The notes under the pieces: model-generated | Seen by the model: only the letters and a program-made list of their open reading frames with translations | Database searches by the model: none | What the model was told of the DNA's origin: nothing | In this document: one piece after another, positions 45,804-54,400 of the stretch | Layout: every line of letters begins with the position of its first letter | Numbering within the stretch: position 1 is the first letter of the stretch | Source: Thermococcus camini | GTDB lineage: Archaea; Methanobacteriota_B; Thermococci; Thermococcales; Thermococcaceae | Reading direction: 5' to 3' | Length of the DNA: 64,000 nucleotides | NCBI RefSeq assembly: GCF_904067545.1 | Contig: NZ_LR881183.1 | Location: 686,277-750,276 of the forward strand | Program-made: the position numbers and the translations under genes

Positions 45804-45872
45804 CCCTCCTTTCCTTTTCTCTTAGACAAAGTATAAAAACTCCGGACGGGTATAATTTCTGGGGGAGAGACA

Positions 45873-46493
45873 ATGGACAGGTACCGGAGACATTCTTACA
45901 GGGAAAGCCTCGACAAAAAGAGGCGGAATGTTGAGTATGAGGAGTACGCCTACGTGCTGGACTATCTACCCGAGGGCTACACAGATTTAAAGACCGGAAG
46001 AAGAACCGGCAAGCCTGTTGCCCAGGTTATAGGTGAAAAGGCTTTCACGCTGCTCGAGGTTGCCCCGAAGGAGGACCTCATGCTCTACGAGAGGGTCTTC
46101 ATAGGCAAGGGACAGAGGGACAAGATACTCATGATCAACAAGAAGATTCACTTTGATGACCTCACCGCCACTGCCAAGGCCGAGCTCCCGTACGTGGTTG
46201 AGGAGATAATCAAAAACAACGAGGAGCACTTCGTGAAGTTCTTTAACATGGCCCCCCCAATAACCAACAGGCTCCACAGCCTCGAACTCCTGCCCGGCAT
46301 CGGCAAGAAGCACATGTGGGAGATACTCGAAGAGCGCAAGAAGGAACCGTTCAAGGACTTTGAGGATCTGCGCCACCGTGTCAAGGGGCTTCCAGAGCCG
46401 GCAAAGATGATAGCCAGGAGAGTTGTCGATGAGATAGAGGGCAAGGACCGCTACCGCCTTTTCGTTGGCTCAAGGAGGATATTCAGGGTATGA
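45873..46493 (+). CDS. DUF655 protein (OB fold plus helix-hairpin-helix)
   Basis: The 206-residue basic protein has an OB-fold-like N-terminal part (YEEYAYVLDYLPEGY, PVAQVIGEKAFTLLE) and a helix-hairpin-helix near LLPGIGKKHMWEILEE, a nucleic-acid-binding pattern. The family is archaeal, nearly always between rpoF and ksgA, and uncharacterised; an RNA-binding role in ribosome assembly is the natural inference. A TATA-like GTATAAAAAC lies about 40 nt upstream, so it may also have its own promoter. It overlaps ksgA in ATGA. Confidence 0.9.
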   Translation: MDRYRRHSYRESLDKKRRNVEYEEYAYVLDYLPEGYTDLKTGRRTGKPVAQVIGEKAFTLLEVAPKEDLMLYERVFIGKGQRDKILMINKKIHFDDLTATAKAELPYVVEEIIKNNEEHFVKFFNMAPPITNRLHSLELLPGIGKKHMWEILEERKKEPFKDFEDLRHRVKGLPEPAKMIARRVVDEIEGKDRYRLFVGSRRIFRV

Positions 46494-47311
46494 GGGAGCG
46501 CCTCTTTTCTCTAATTTCAAAATACAACCTTAAGGCAAATTCTGACCTGGGACAGAACTTTCTGATAGTGCCGGATATAATCGAGCGCAACGTTGAACGG
46601 GCGGAACTGAGCGGGCGGGACACGGTCCTCGAGGTCGGCCCGGGTCTTGGGGTCCTCACAGACGCCCTGAGCCGGCACGCTGGTAAGGTGTACGCCATTG
46701 AAAAGGATCCCCGCCTCGTGGGGATTTTAAGGGTCGAATACGACTGGCCCAACGTTGAAATAATCGAGGGTGATGCCCTGAAGGTTGAGTTCCCTGCGTT
46801 CAACAAAATAGTCTCCAACCTGCCCTACCAGATTTCGTCCCCCATAACCTTCCGCTTTCTGAGGTATGATTTCGAGAGAGCCGTTCTTATCTACCAGCTG
46901 GAATTTGCCCGGAGGATGGTGGCGGAGCCGGGGGATAAAAACTACTCCCGTCTCTCGTTGATGGTTCGGGCGAAGGCTTACGCCGAGCTTGTGGAGCGCA
47001 TCGGCAGGGGGGCCTTCTGGCCAAGGCCCAGGGTTGACTCCGCGGTCATCGTTCTTGAGCCAAAGCCAAGGGACGAGCGCATTGAACTTAACGAGGATCT
47101 GGTTAGGGCCCTCTTCCAGCACAGGAGAAGCACGGTTCTTTCCTCCTTGAAAAAGTCGCACCACATGCTGGGATTGAGTAAGGAGGATTTCAAACGGGTT
47201 CGCGGCATTCTTGCGGAGGTCCCCCACGCCGAAAAGAGGGTTTTTCAGTTGGCTCCCTCGGAAGTTAGGGACATCGAGGAATTTCTCTCTGCTGAGGGCG
47301 TCATGTGCTGA
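46490..47311 (+). CDS. ksgA: 16S rRNA dimethyladenosine transferase KsgA/Dim1
   Basis: Dimethylates two adjacent adenines at the 3' end of 16S rRNA during small-subunit maturation. The 273 residues have the SAM site LGQNFL and EVGPGLGVLT and the catalytic motif NLPYQISSP. The C-terminal helical domain contains LFQHRRSTVLSSLKKS. Start overlaps the DUF655 stop (ATGA). Last gene of the rpl21e operon; ends immediately next to the convergent ferritin-like gene. Confidence 0.96.
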   Translation: MRERLFSLISKYNLKANSDLGQNFLIVPDIIERNVERAELSGRDTVLEVGPGLGVLTDALSRHAGKVYAIEKDPRLVGILRVEYDWPNVEIIEGDALKVEFPAFNKIVSNLPYQISSPITFRFLRYDFERAVLIYQLEFARRMVAEPGDKNYSRLSLMVRAKAYAELVERIGRGAFWPRPRVDSAVIVLEPKPRDERIELNEDLVRALFQHRRSTVLSSLKKSHHMLGLSKEDFKRVRGILAEVPHAEKRVFQLAPSEVRDIEEFLSAEGVMC

Positions 47312-47851
47312 TCACTCCCCAGGGCCGGCTCCGAACAGTGCTGTGTATAGGTCTCTAAGTTTCTGGTAATGGCCGTTCTCTATGTTTGAGAGCCATAGAA
47401 GGGTTGCTTTGGAGTTTTCATCCTCCGTTTTCTCAGCCAGGTACCGGTAAACGTCGTGGGCCAGTTTCTCTGTCCCCATCAGGTATTCAAGGATCTCCCG
47501 GAGGTTCCCATGATACACCAGGTCCCTCAGGCGCTCCTCGGACAGCTCCACCTCGAGGGGAGCAACGTTGACCTTTGGAGGCTCCTCGTCGGGAAACATC
47601 TCGTGGAACATCCTGAGAAGTGCTTCCGCATGCCCGAGACTCTCCTTGTAAAGCTGGAAGAACAGCTTGGAAACCCGCTCATCCCAGTTAACGTCGCGGC
47701 TGAGCTGATACAGCTTGTGGTACATCTCCGCCTCCATTACCTCCTGATCCATCCAGTACGCCATTAACGCCATGTAGTCCAGCTTTGAGATTTCTTCTAG
47801 TATTCTTTTGAACCTCTCCTTTTCAGCAGTTCGATAGTTGGGTTTTTCCAT
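47312..47851 (-). CDS. Ferritin-like diiron protein (rubrerythrin-type, no rubredoxin domain)
   Basis: The 179-residue four-helix-bundle protein has diiron ligand motifs in pairs: Glu in MDQEVMEAEMY, ExxH-type ESLGHAEALL, Glu in LMGTEKLAHD and ExxH in NIENGHYQKL. This is the ferritin-like superfamily, probably peroxide or iron handling as in rubrerythrins. It lacks a C-terminal rubredoxin domain, so an electron donor would be separate. Monocistronic, converging on ksgA with no gap. Confidence 0.85.
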   Translation of the reverse strand: MEKPNYRTAEKERFKRILEEISKLDYMALMAYWMDQEVMEAEMYHKLYQLSRDVNWDERVSKLFFQLYKESLGHAEALLRMFHEMFPDEEPPKVNVAPLEVELSEERLRDLVYHGNLREILEYLMGTEKLAHDVYRYLAEKTEDENSKATLLWLSNIENGHYQKLRDLYTALFGAGPGE

Positions 47852-47943
47852 GCCCTTCCCCCATGTAACTGTTATTGCAGTAGGGCCGTTTATACTTTTT
47901 TGTCCATCGATTGATTTTTAAGCTGGGCCCGAGACTCCCAACC

Positions 47944-49689
47944 ATGATAGTTGCCATCATCGACGGGTACACCGACGAGCCCGCGGGCCTGGGGGTACCG
48001 CCTTATATGGGAATCTACCCCCGCTACGCCTACGGCGCGATAAAGAAGGCCAGGAAAGATGCCCGCATCTTTTACCTGACGATAGACGACCTGAGGGCCA
48101 CCTTCGAGGGCGAGAGGGGCGTGGCAACGAGGAACAAGACCCCCAACTTCTCCAAAACGCGCGAAATACTTGAGAAGGCCAGCCTCATCGTTTACATCGG
48201 CGGCCTTCACACGCCTGGTAAGTACCTATCCGCCGTTCCGTCCCAGGTCGAAGAGGTCGCGAGGTTTCTCAGGCCTTTTAGGGGGATCAAGGTTCTCGGC
48301 GGCCCGGCGTTCATGGGCTCCGCCCACGCCGGCGGGACGAGGATAACCTCCCGCGAGCTCCTCCTTGCCCAGTCGGTTTTTGATCACGTCGTTTACGGGG
48401 ATTTAGAGGCGTTCCTATTCGACTACCTGAGGAACCCTAAAGACGCCGGCCCCATGAGGTTCAGGGATTATAGTGAATTACGCGATTATGCAATTATTGG
48501 GGCCGAGGTCGTGAAGCAGTTTCCCGATTTCCCGGACTTCGTGATAGCTGAGATAGAAACCCAGCGTGGCTGCCCCAAGGCGGTGGGCATAGGTGGCTGC
48601 TCCTTCTGCACCGAGCCTGTGCGCTACAGAAATGTTGAGAACAGGCCTATTGAGGACGTCGTTGCGGAGGTCGAGGCCCTTTACACCCTTGGGGTGAGGC
48701 ACTTCCGGGTCGGCAGGCAGAGCTGCATATTCTCGTACATGGCCAGACCCAACGGAAGAGTTCCGGTACCTAATCCTGAGGCTCTGGAGAAGCTTTTCCG
48801 GGGTATTCGCTCCGTCGCGCCCGAGATTAAGACCCTCCACGTGGACAACGCAAACCCCGCAGTCATAGCCAACTACCCCGAGGAGAGCGTTAGGATAGCC
48901 AAGACGCTCATAAAGTACGGGACGCCGGGCAACGTCGTCGCCTTTGGCCTTGAGAGTGCCGACCCGAAGGTGGCAAAGCTCAACAACCTAAACGCCACCG
49001 CCGAGGAGACCTACGAGGCGGTGAGGATACTCAACGAAGTGGGAGCAAAGCGAGGCCCCAACGGAATGCCCTGGCTCCTGCCGGGGATAAACATAATCTT
49101 CGGCCTTCCAGGTGAGACGAAGAAGAGTTATCAGCTGACCTTCCAGTTCCTCAAGAAACTCCTCGACGACGGTCTGATGGTGAGGAGGATAAACATTCGC
49201 CAGGTCGTCGTCTTCCCCGGCACTCCACTCTGGCACATGAGGAACAGAGTCAAGACCGAAAAGCACGGGAAGCTCATTCAGCACTACCGGTACAAAATAA
49301 GGCACGAGATTGATTTGCCGATGCTCAAGCGCGTCGTTCCAGTCGGGACGGTTCTCAGAGAAGTTCGCTCGGAGGTATTTGAGAACGGTCTGACCTACGG
49401 CAGGCAAATTGGGAGCTATCCCCTCATCGTCGGCATTCCAAAGGAAGTTCCCCTCAACAGGTTCTACGACGTCCTCATCGTGGATCACGGGTTCAGGAGC
49501 ATAACCGGGATTCCGATTCCGATAGATATCAACCGCGAAAGTCCCAAGGTTCTTCAGTACCTCCCCGGAATCGGCAAGAAGACCGCGGTGAAAATACTTT
49601 CAAAGAGGCCGTTCAAGAACAAGGACGAGTTTTTTAGCGTGGTTGGGGAGGATAAAAGGGAAATGCTCGAGGGAATTATCCGCCTGTGA
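47944..49689 (+). CDS. Radical SAM protein with C-terminal helix-hairpin-helix (COG1031 type)
   Basis: The 581-residue protein has an N-terminal B12-binding-like part (1-200). Its cluster motif has unusual spacing: C210-x8-C219-x2-C222 in RGCPKAVGIGGCSFC, against the canonical Cx3Cx2C. A radical SAM barrel follows (FGLESADPKVAKL, NIIFGLPGETKKSY). A TRAM-like part and a helix-hairpin-helix end (YLPGIGKKTAVKIL) suggest nucleic-acid binding. Reaction unknown; RNA modification is plausible. Start ATG 47944 matches the natural N-terminus MIVAIIDGYTD. Codons 48464-48502 are AT-rich. Confidence 0.88.
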   Translation: MIVAIIDGYTDEPAGLGVPPYMGIYPRYAYGAIKKARKDARIFYLTIDDLRATFEGERGVATRNKTPNFSKTREILEKASLIVYIGGLHTPGKYLSAVPSQVEEVARFLRPFRGIKVLGGPAFMGSAHAGGTRITSRELLLAQSVFDHVVYGDLEAFLFDYLRNPKDAGPMRFRDYSELRDYAIIGAEVVKQFPDFPDFVIAEIETQRGCPKAVGIGGCSFCTEPVRYRNVENRPIEDVVAEVEALYTLGVRHFRVGRQSCIFSYMARPNGRVPVPNPEALEKLFRGIRSVAPEIKTLHVDNANPAVIANYPEESVRIAKTLIKYGTPGNVVAFGLESADPKVAKLNNLNATAEETYEAVRILNEVGAKRGPNGMPWLLPGINIIFGLPGETKKSYQLTFQFLKKLLDDGLMVRRINIRQVVVFPGTPLWHMRNRVKTEKHGKLIQHYRYKIRHEIDLPMLKRVVPVGTVLREVRSEVFENGLTYGRQIGSYPLIVGIPKEVPLNRFYDVLIVDHGFRSITGIPIPIDINRESPKVLQYLPGIGKKTAVKILSKRPFKNKDEFFSVVGEDKREMLEGIIRL

Positions 49690-50473
49690 TGTTGATGGTC
49701 CTTGTCTCGTTCCCTTCCGGCCACTTGAAGCTTATTATGTTCTCTATGAGCACTACCTCCGCCCTGAGGGTCTCGTCGGTGGTTCCTTCGATGACGAGAA
49801 CCCCCCTGCGGGGGGTGAATATTCTGTTCTCCTTCGCTCCCTCCGCGGGCCCGATGAGCAGCACCGCCAGGTGCCCCTCGTTTCCAATCTTGCCCCTGCC
49901 GAGGTCTACCTTGGTCCAGAAGTTCAGATATGTTTTTCTGTACCCCAGCTGGGTCTGGTTGAAGGCGTACTGCTTGGCCGTGACGTTGTCGTAGCCCATG
50001 TTGATGCCCTTCACGTAGTAGTTGGCCGCGAAGATGCTCGCCACGACTCCGGATATCTCCGAAACCGCGAGCGTCCTGTACCGGCAGTCCCCCACGTAGA
50101 GCTGTGGGTTGTCCTTGCAGTTGATGACCGATGGATCACCCATGACGATGGTGAACTGCTTGTAAACGCTCCTCAGGGTCAGGTTGAGATCAACCCCTGG
50201 GCTGCCGGTGATGTAGCTGTCCACGGTGATGTTGAAGAGTTTAGATCCCGCTGGGGGAGAGTTACCATCCTCTATGAGTTTCTGATATTCCTCCGCAGTC
50301 AGGGTATAGAACTGAGCTGATGGGGTGTAGATTATGATGTATCTGTCGGACGCTTTGGGGGTTCCTGGGTTCACCAGGCTGCCGAAGTTGTGGTATGAAT
50401 ACACCAGGTAGCTGATTGGAGCAACCACCAGAATGAGGGCAATGAGAATGACTGCGAGTTTCTTTTGATTCAA
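49676..50473 (-). CDS. Secreted or membrane-anchored hypothetical protein
   Basis: The 265-residue protein has an N-terminal hydrophobic segment (KLAVILIALILVVAPISYLVY) acting as signal anchor, with the remainder outside. The outer part has several NxS/T sequons and a CKDNPQLYVGDC cysteine pair that could form a disulphide. No family recognised. Start is TTG 50473, with GGGGGT about 8 nt upstream. It lies just downstream of the S-layer gene, 45 bp after its stop, and may be read from that strong promoter. It converges on the radical SAM gene with a 14-bp overlap. Confidence 0.72.
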   Translation of the reverse strand: MNQKKLAVILIALILVVAPISYLVYSYHNFGSLVNPGTPKASDRYIIIYTPSAQFYTLTAEEYQKLIEDGNSPPAGSKLFNITVDSYITGSPGVDLNLTLRSVYKQFTIVMGDPSVINCKDNPQLYVGDCRYRTLAVSEISGVVASIFAANYYVKGINMGYDNVTAKQYAFNQTQLGYRKTYLNFWTKVDLGRGKIGNEGHLAVLLIGPAEGAKENRIFTPRRGVLVIEGTTDETLRAEVVLIENIISFKWPEGNETRTINITGG

Positions 50474-50518
50474 CTTTAAAACCCCCAGAAGAGAGAATTA
50501 AAAGGGAAGGAAAGGCCT

Positions 50519-52300
50519 TCAGAGGCCAGCGAGGTACTCCATAAGGGCCTCGGCGGCCATCCTGGTCTCGTTCCTGGTGGCACCGGCGACGATGACGACG
50601 TCGTAGCCGCCAAGGGCGCCCTCGATGTACTCGATGTCGCCTGGGCTGTTCACCCAGTCGACCGTGCTGATGTTGTTCTCGACGAGGTACTTGGTGAGGC
50701 TGTTGGCAACCGGACCACCAACGAGGATGAGGTTGGCTCCCGGGTCCTCCATGCTGACCTCGTAGTCCATGACGGTTATCGGCGCGCTGACCGGCTTGAG
50801 GGTGATCTGGTCAGCGGTGGCGTGGATCTCACTGACGACGTAGTCGGTGTCGAGGACATCGTCGCCGACCTTGAGCTCCTTCTCGACGACCTTGCCCTCC
50901 TTCTCCTTGAGCCAGATGTGGGCATAGGCGACGACGAAGTCCTTGTCCTCCTTCTTACCGTCGCCGTTGATGTCGTAGTCGACCTTCTTCTCGTTGAGGG
51001 TCTTGAGCTGGAAGTGGTACCAGAGGTCGTAGGCACCGAAGATGTCGACCGGGTTGCCCTCGAGCTTGTCGAGGTTGGTGAGGGTGACGTTCTTGATGTA
51101 GTCGCCGTCGGTGGCGATGGTCATCTTCCACTTCTTGCCATCGTAGGTGATGGTGTCGCCGCTCTTGTAGTCCTTGACGTCGACCTGGGCGTCGATGCTG
51201 GCTATGAGGTGGCCGTCGATACCGACGAAGGTGTCCTTGAGGGTGAGTATAACGGCACCGTCGTTGAAGACGTCGACCGGGGTGTCCTTCTCGAGGATAA
51301 CCTGGTTGCTCTCCTTGCCGGTGACGGCGTTCTTAACGACCGCAAGGGCCCTCTGGTCAATGATGCTTATGTCGAGGACGGTGACGACCCAGTCGGTACC
51401 CTCGATGGCCTGCGGCTCGCCGACCTGGTACCACTCAGTCGGCTTGTCGAGACCGGCGGTGAAGGTACCGTTTCCAACGTCGAGGACGTAGTAGGTCTCG
51501 CCGAAGACGGTGAAGGTCTGTCCGGCTTTGACACCCTCCTTGTAAACGGTTCCGCCGGTTCCCTCAGCAGCGTCGCCGATGTACCAGCTGGTCTTGTTCT
51601 CGTAAACGGCCGGAACGCCCCACTCCGGGTAGGCGTCTCTTACCTTCTCCTCCTTGGTAACGGTGTAGTTGTAGAGGACGTAGTCAACGAAGACGGTGAC
51701 GTTGCCCGGGGTGACGACGAGGTCGGCGTCCTTGGGCGGCCTGCTCTTGTCCCAGTTGCTCGGGTCCTTGGACTTGAGCTGGACGTTCTTGAGGGTGACG
51801 TGCCAGTCGACGAGCTGCTCGTCACCGATCTTGTCCTTGTCCTTGATGGTGGTGGTGACCTGGAAGTTGCCCATCCAGTCGCTGTAAGCGACGTTGTAGC
51901 CGCCGGCACCGTTGTACCAGTAGTCGCCCGGAAGCTCGGTGTACTTGGTGGCCCAGGCGGTCTGGTTCCTTATGGTGCTGGCGTTGTAGGCGTAGATGGT
52001 CCAGCTGTCGACGGTCTCGGGCGGGTACTCGGCCTTGATCTTGACGTAGTCTCCCTGGACGTCGACCTGCTCCTTGGTGTAGAGCAGGCTGCCGAGGGCA
52101 ACGGCTATGTCAGCGGCGCTGGCAACGTCCATAGCAGCAGCGGTACTTCCAACGACGATTTTAACTGCCGGAGTTCCATCGGCGTTAACGAAGAAGTCCT
52201 TCGGTATGTTCGGGACGGTCGGCTGAGCGCTGGCAAAGCCCATGGTGGCTCCAACCATTGCGGCACCAACAGCGAGCGCCGCGATCTTTTTCACTTTCAT
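50519..52300 (-). CDS. S-layer protein
   Basis: The 593-residue main surface-layer protein is of the Thermococcales type. The signal peptide is about 1-25 (AALAVGAAMVGATMGFASA, then QPTVP). The mature part is a beta-rich, acidic, Asp/Thr/Val-rich protein with many NxS/T sequons and a C-terminal segment resembling a sugar- or cohesin-like fold (VDWVNSPGDIEYIEGALGGY). Codon use is extremely biased to GTC, GAC and AAG, as in very highly expressed genes. The ribosome site is AAGGAGGTG. It forms the paracrystalline cell coat. Confidence 0.93.
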   Translation of the reverse strand: MKVKKIAALAVGAAMVGATMGFASAQPTVPNIPKDFFVNADGTPAVKIVVGSTAAAMDVASAADIAVALGSLLYTKEQVDVQGDYVKIKAEYPPETVDSWTIYAYNASTIRNQTAWATKYTELPGDYWYNGAGGYNVAYSDWMGNFQVTTTIKDKDKIGDEQLVDWHVTLKNVQLKSKDPSNWDKSRPPKDADLVVTPGNVTVFVDYVLYNYTVTKEEKVRDAYPEWGVPAVYENKTSWYIGDAAEGTGGTVYKEGVKAGQTFTVFGETYYVLDVGNGTFTAGLDKPTEWYQVGEPQAIEGTDWVVTVLDISIIDQRALAVVKNAVTGKESNQVILEKDTPVDVFNDGAVILTLKDTFVGIDGHLIASIDAQVDVKDYKSGDTITYDGKKWKMTIATDGDYIKNVTLTNLDKLEGNPVDIFGAYDLWYHFQLKTLNEKKVDYDINGDGKKEDKDFVVAYAHIWLKEKEGKVVEKELKVGDDVLDTDYVVSEIHATADQITLKPVSAPITVMDYEVSMEDPGANLILVGGPVANSLTKYLVENNISTVDWVNSPGDIEYIEGALGGYDVVIVAGATRNETRMAAEALMEYLAGL

Positions 52301-52320
52301 TTCCCAACACCTCCTTAACT

Positions 52321-52398
52321 TTGGGCTTACGCCCTAGGATGGTCTAACATGTGTTGTCAATGACTTTCTACCGACTTCAGGTATATATACTTTTCGCT
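52321..52398 (-). promoter_or_regulatory. Strong S-layer promoter with structured leader
   Basis: Reading the minus strand, a purine-rich BRE (CGAAAAG) runs into TATATATA at 52382-52390. The predicted start is near 52358, giving a leader of about 55 nt. The leader contains a 4-bp stem with a GTAA loop (GGGC-GTAA-GCCC, 52323-52334), a GNRA-type tetraloop, 22 nt before the ATG. The other part of the 200-bp gap (52399-52499) holds nothing I can name. Confidence 0.7.
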
Positions 52399-52499
52399 TT
52401 CAGACCCTTTCTCTCCCTAAAAAAAGCTCGCTCATTGCCGTAAAAATGAAAGGGAGCTTAATTAAATGCCTATAGGCCTTTCGCCTTTTGCCGATAATA

Positions 52500-53324
52500 T
52501 CAGGGGTTAAGTTTGAACTCCGTGTTCTTCTTTTCCATGATCTGCCTCTTGACAGGTCTTGTGACCAGTTCATTCACGAAGCCGCCGAGGTCTGTGAGGG
52601 TGTTCTGGAGTTCGTTGGCTGTAATATCAATTATTTCGGGTTCTATGATGGAAATCGCAACGGGGGCGTACTTTCCGGTCAGCTGGAAGAGTGTTTCGAA
52701 CGGTGACAGGAGCTCCGCGGCCAGGAGCCCTTTAAACTTGCCTTCCTCCTCCTGTCCCTGGACTGCGAGCTTGTTTATCCTGCACCCCTCGATTGAGAGG
52801 GCCTTCGCCATGGTCTCTTTTATGCCCTCCCCGTTCTCTCCAAAGACCTCAATGACGAAGCGGTAGAGGATGTTCCTGTCATCGACAATGAGGCTCTCTA
52901 TCTCCTCCCTGGAGTATCCGATGTCGGGCGTGGGAATGTCGTCGAGTTTTGGATAAACCGCGAGGCCTCCGAACTTCTCCATGAGCTTGCCCATGAAGAG
53001 CGAGACTTCTCCGAGGATTTTCATGAGCTCCTTCGATTCAATTTCAAGCTTCCCGGGCCCGAGCACTTCGACTATCGCGGGTGAATAGCGGAGGGTCAGG
53101 CGGACTATATCGGCAAGATCGCCAACCAGCTGGGCTTCGATAACTCCAGAATACTTGAGGATGTCCTCTTCGCTGTTTTCCAGCACATCCTCGACCCGCA
53201 CATACTTTACCTCGACGTTCTTTTCGTTCCGGAGGTTCTCTGCAGTCTCCTTCATAGCCCTTTCTAAAACTTTCTTATCGCTTCCCAGTCCTTCGATGTA
53301 GAAAATAACCTCGATTTCGGCCAA
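52500..53324 (-). CDS. Conserved hypothetical protein
   Basis: The 274-residue soluble alpha/beta protein appears to be built of two similar halves: each starts with a strand-helix unit (IEVIFYIEGLGSDKKVLERAMKET, cut here as IEVIFYIEGLG; and YRFVIEVFGENGEGIKETM) and each ends in a P-x-x-V/I-x-x-x-x-P-x-x-I-E/D motif (SPAIVEVLGPGKLEIE; APVAISIIEPEIIDI). No known family. The start is uncertain: TTG 53324 gives the most natural N-terminus after GGTGGTG; GTG codons at 53336-53330 are in frame. It overlaps or abuts amrS. Confidence 0.7.
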   Translation of the reverse strand: MAEIEVIFYIEGLGSDKKVLERAMKETAENLRNEKNVEVKYVRVEDVLENSEEDILKYSGVIEAQLVGDLADIVRLTLRYSPAIVEVLGPGKLEIESKELMKILGEVSLFMGKLMEKFGGLAVYPKLDDIPTPDIGYSREEIESLIVDDRNILYRFVIEVFGENGEGIKETMAKALSIEGCRINKLAVQGQEEEGKFKGLLAAELLSPFETLFQLTGKYAPVAISIIEPEIIDITANELQNTLTDLGGFVNELVTRPVKRQIMEKKNTEFKLNP

Positions 53325-53326
53325 TT

Positions 53327-54376
53327 TCACCACCACATCCCGTCATATCGCTTTTTTCGATACCTTCCCACCACAGGGATAGGTTCGCCGCAGTACCTGC
53401 ACTTCCCATCGTCGGTTATGTTGTACTCGGTGATTTTGAATCCCCAGCGGACTATTAAAGGTTTGCCGCACCTGGGGCAGTATGTGGTCTCCCCCTCATG
53501 TCCGGGTATGTTGCCGACGTAGACGAATTTCAGTCCCTCCTCCCTGGCAACGCGGTATGCCATTTCGACCGTCCCAACCGGTGTTGGGGGGAGGTGGCTC
53601 ATCTTGTAGTGCGGGAAGAAGCGCGAGAAGTGCACCGGCGTATCTTCGCCGAGCTCTCCAACCACCCAGCGGGCAAAGGTCCTTATCTCTTCCTCCCCGT
53701 CGTTGAGCGTGGGTATTATGAGATACGTCAGCTCGACATGGATCCCGAATTCTCTCTTTGCTATAACCGCTGTTCTCCTGCTCGGCTCGCCGCCAGGAAC
53801 GCCGGCTATTTTCATGTAGAACTCGTCGCTGAAGGCCTTGATATCTATGTTCATCGCGTCTATGTATGGCGCAAGTTCTCTAAACGGCTCCTCGTTTATG
53901 TAGCCGTTGGTTATGAGGAGATTGTAAATCCCCTCCTTCTTTGCCAGCCTCGCTGTATCGAGAACGAACTCGTACCAGATAACCGGTTCGTTGTAGGTGT
54001 AGGCTATGCTCTCGCAGGAGTAACGCTTGGCCATCGCAACTATCATCTCTGGACTCATGTCGTGGAGGTAGGGAAAGCTTTCATCAGCTTGGCTTATCTC
54101 CCAGTTCTGGCAGTGCTTGCAGTGCATGTTGCAGCCGACCGTGCTTATCGAGAGTGCACATGATCCGGGCCAGAAGTGGAAGAGGGGCTTCTTCTCAACC
54201 GGGTCCGCCGCTATGGACGAAACCTTGCCGTAGTTGAACGTGTAAAGCTTTCCGTTGATGTTCTTCCTCACCCTGCAGGAGCCGCGCTGGCCCTCGTTTA
54301 TGATGCAGTTGAGGGGGCACAGTCTACACCTCACCTTTCCGCCTTCTAGCGGCTCCCAGTACATAGCCTCACGCAT
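53327..54376 (-). CDS. amrS: AmmeMemoRadiSam-system radical SAM enzyme
   Basis: The 349-residue radical SAM protein is related to pyruvate formate-lyase activases. The cluster motif is canonical, C82-x3-C86-x2-C89 (CNMHCKHC). The N-terminus carries extra cysteines (C17, C20, C24, C34) and the C-terminus a zinc-ribbon-like CPRC and CRYC pair. In the AmmeMemoRadiSam trio it goes with AMMECR1 and Memo proteins, which are not in the window; the reaction is unknown. Start ATG 54376 follows GGTGAG; frame extends to 54385. Confidence 0.9.
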   Translation of the reverse strand: MREAMYWEPLEGGKVRCRLCPLNCIINEGQRGSCRVRKNINGKLYTFNYGKVSSIAADPVEKKPLFHFWPGSCALSISTVGCNMHCKHCQNWEISQADESFPYLHDMSPEMIVAMAKRYSCESIAYTYNEPVIWYEFVLDTARLAKKEGIYNLLITNGYINEEPFRELAPYIDAMNIDIKAFSDEFYMKIAGVPGGEPSRRTAVIAKREFGIHVELTYLIIPTLNDGEEEIRTFARWVVGELGEDTPVHFSRFFPHYKMSHLPPTPVGTVEMAYRVAREEGLKFVYVGNIPGHEGETTYCPRCGKPLIVRWGFKITEYNITDDGKCRYCGEPIPVVGRYRKKRYDGMWW

Positions 54377-54400
54377 GCTTCTCACCGCATTGTAGTAGGT

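Noticed and set aside
50822-52318. A 498-codon open frame on the plus strand opposite the S-layer gene
   Set aside because: It is a by-product of extreme codon bias in the S-layer gene: the complement of GTC/GAC-rich codons rarely makes stops. Its translation is a low-complexity Val/Asp/Leu/Glu string with no ribosome site.
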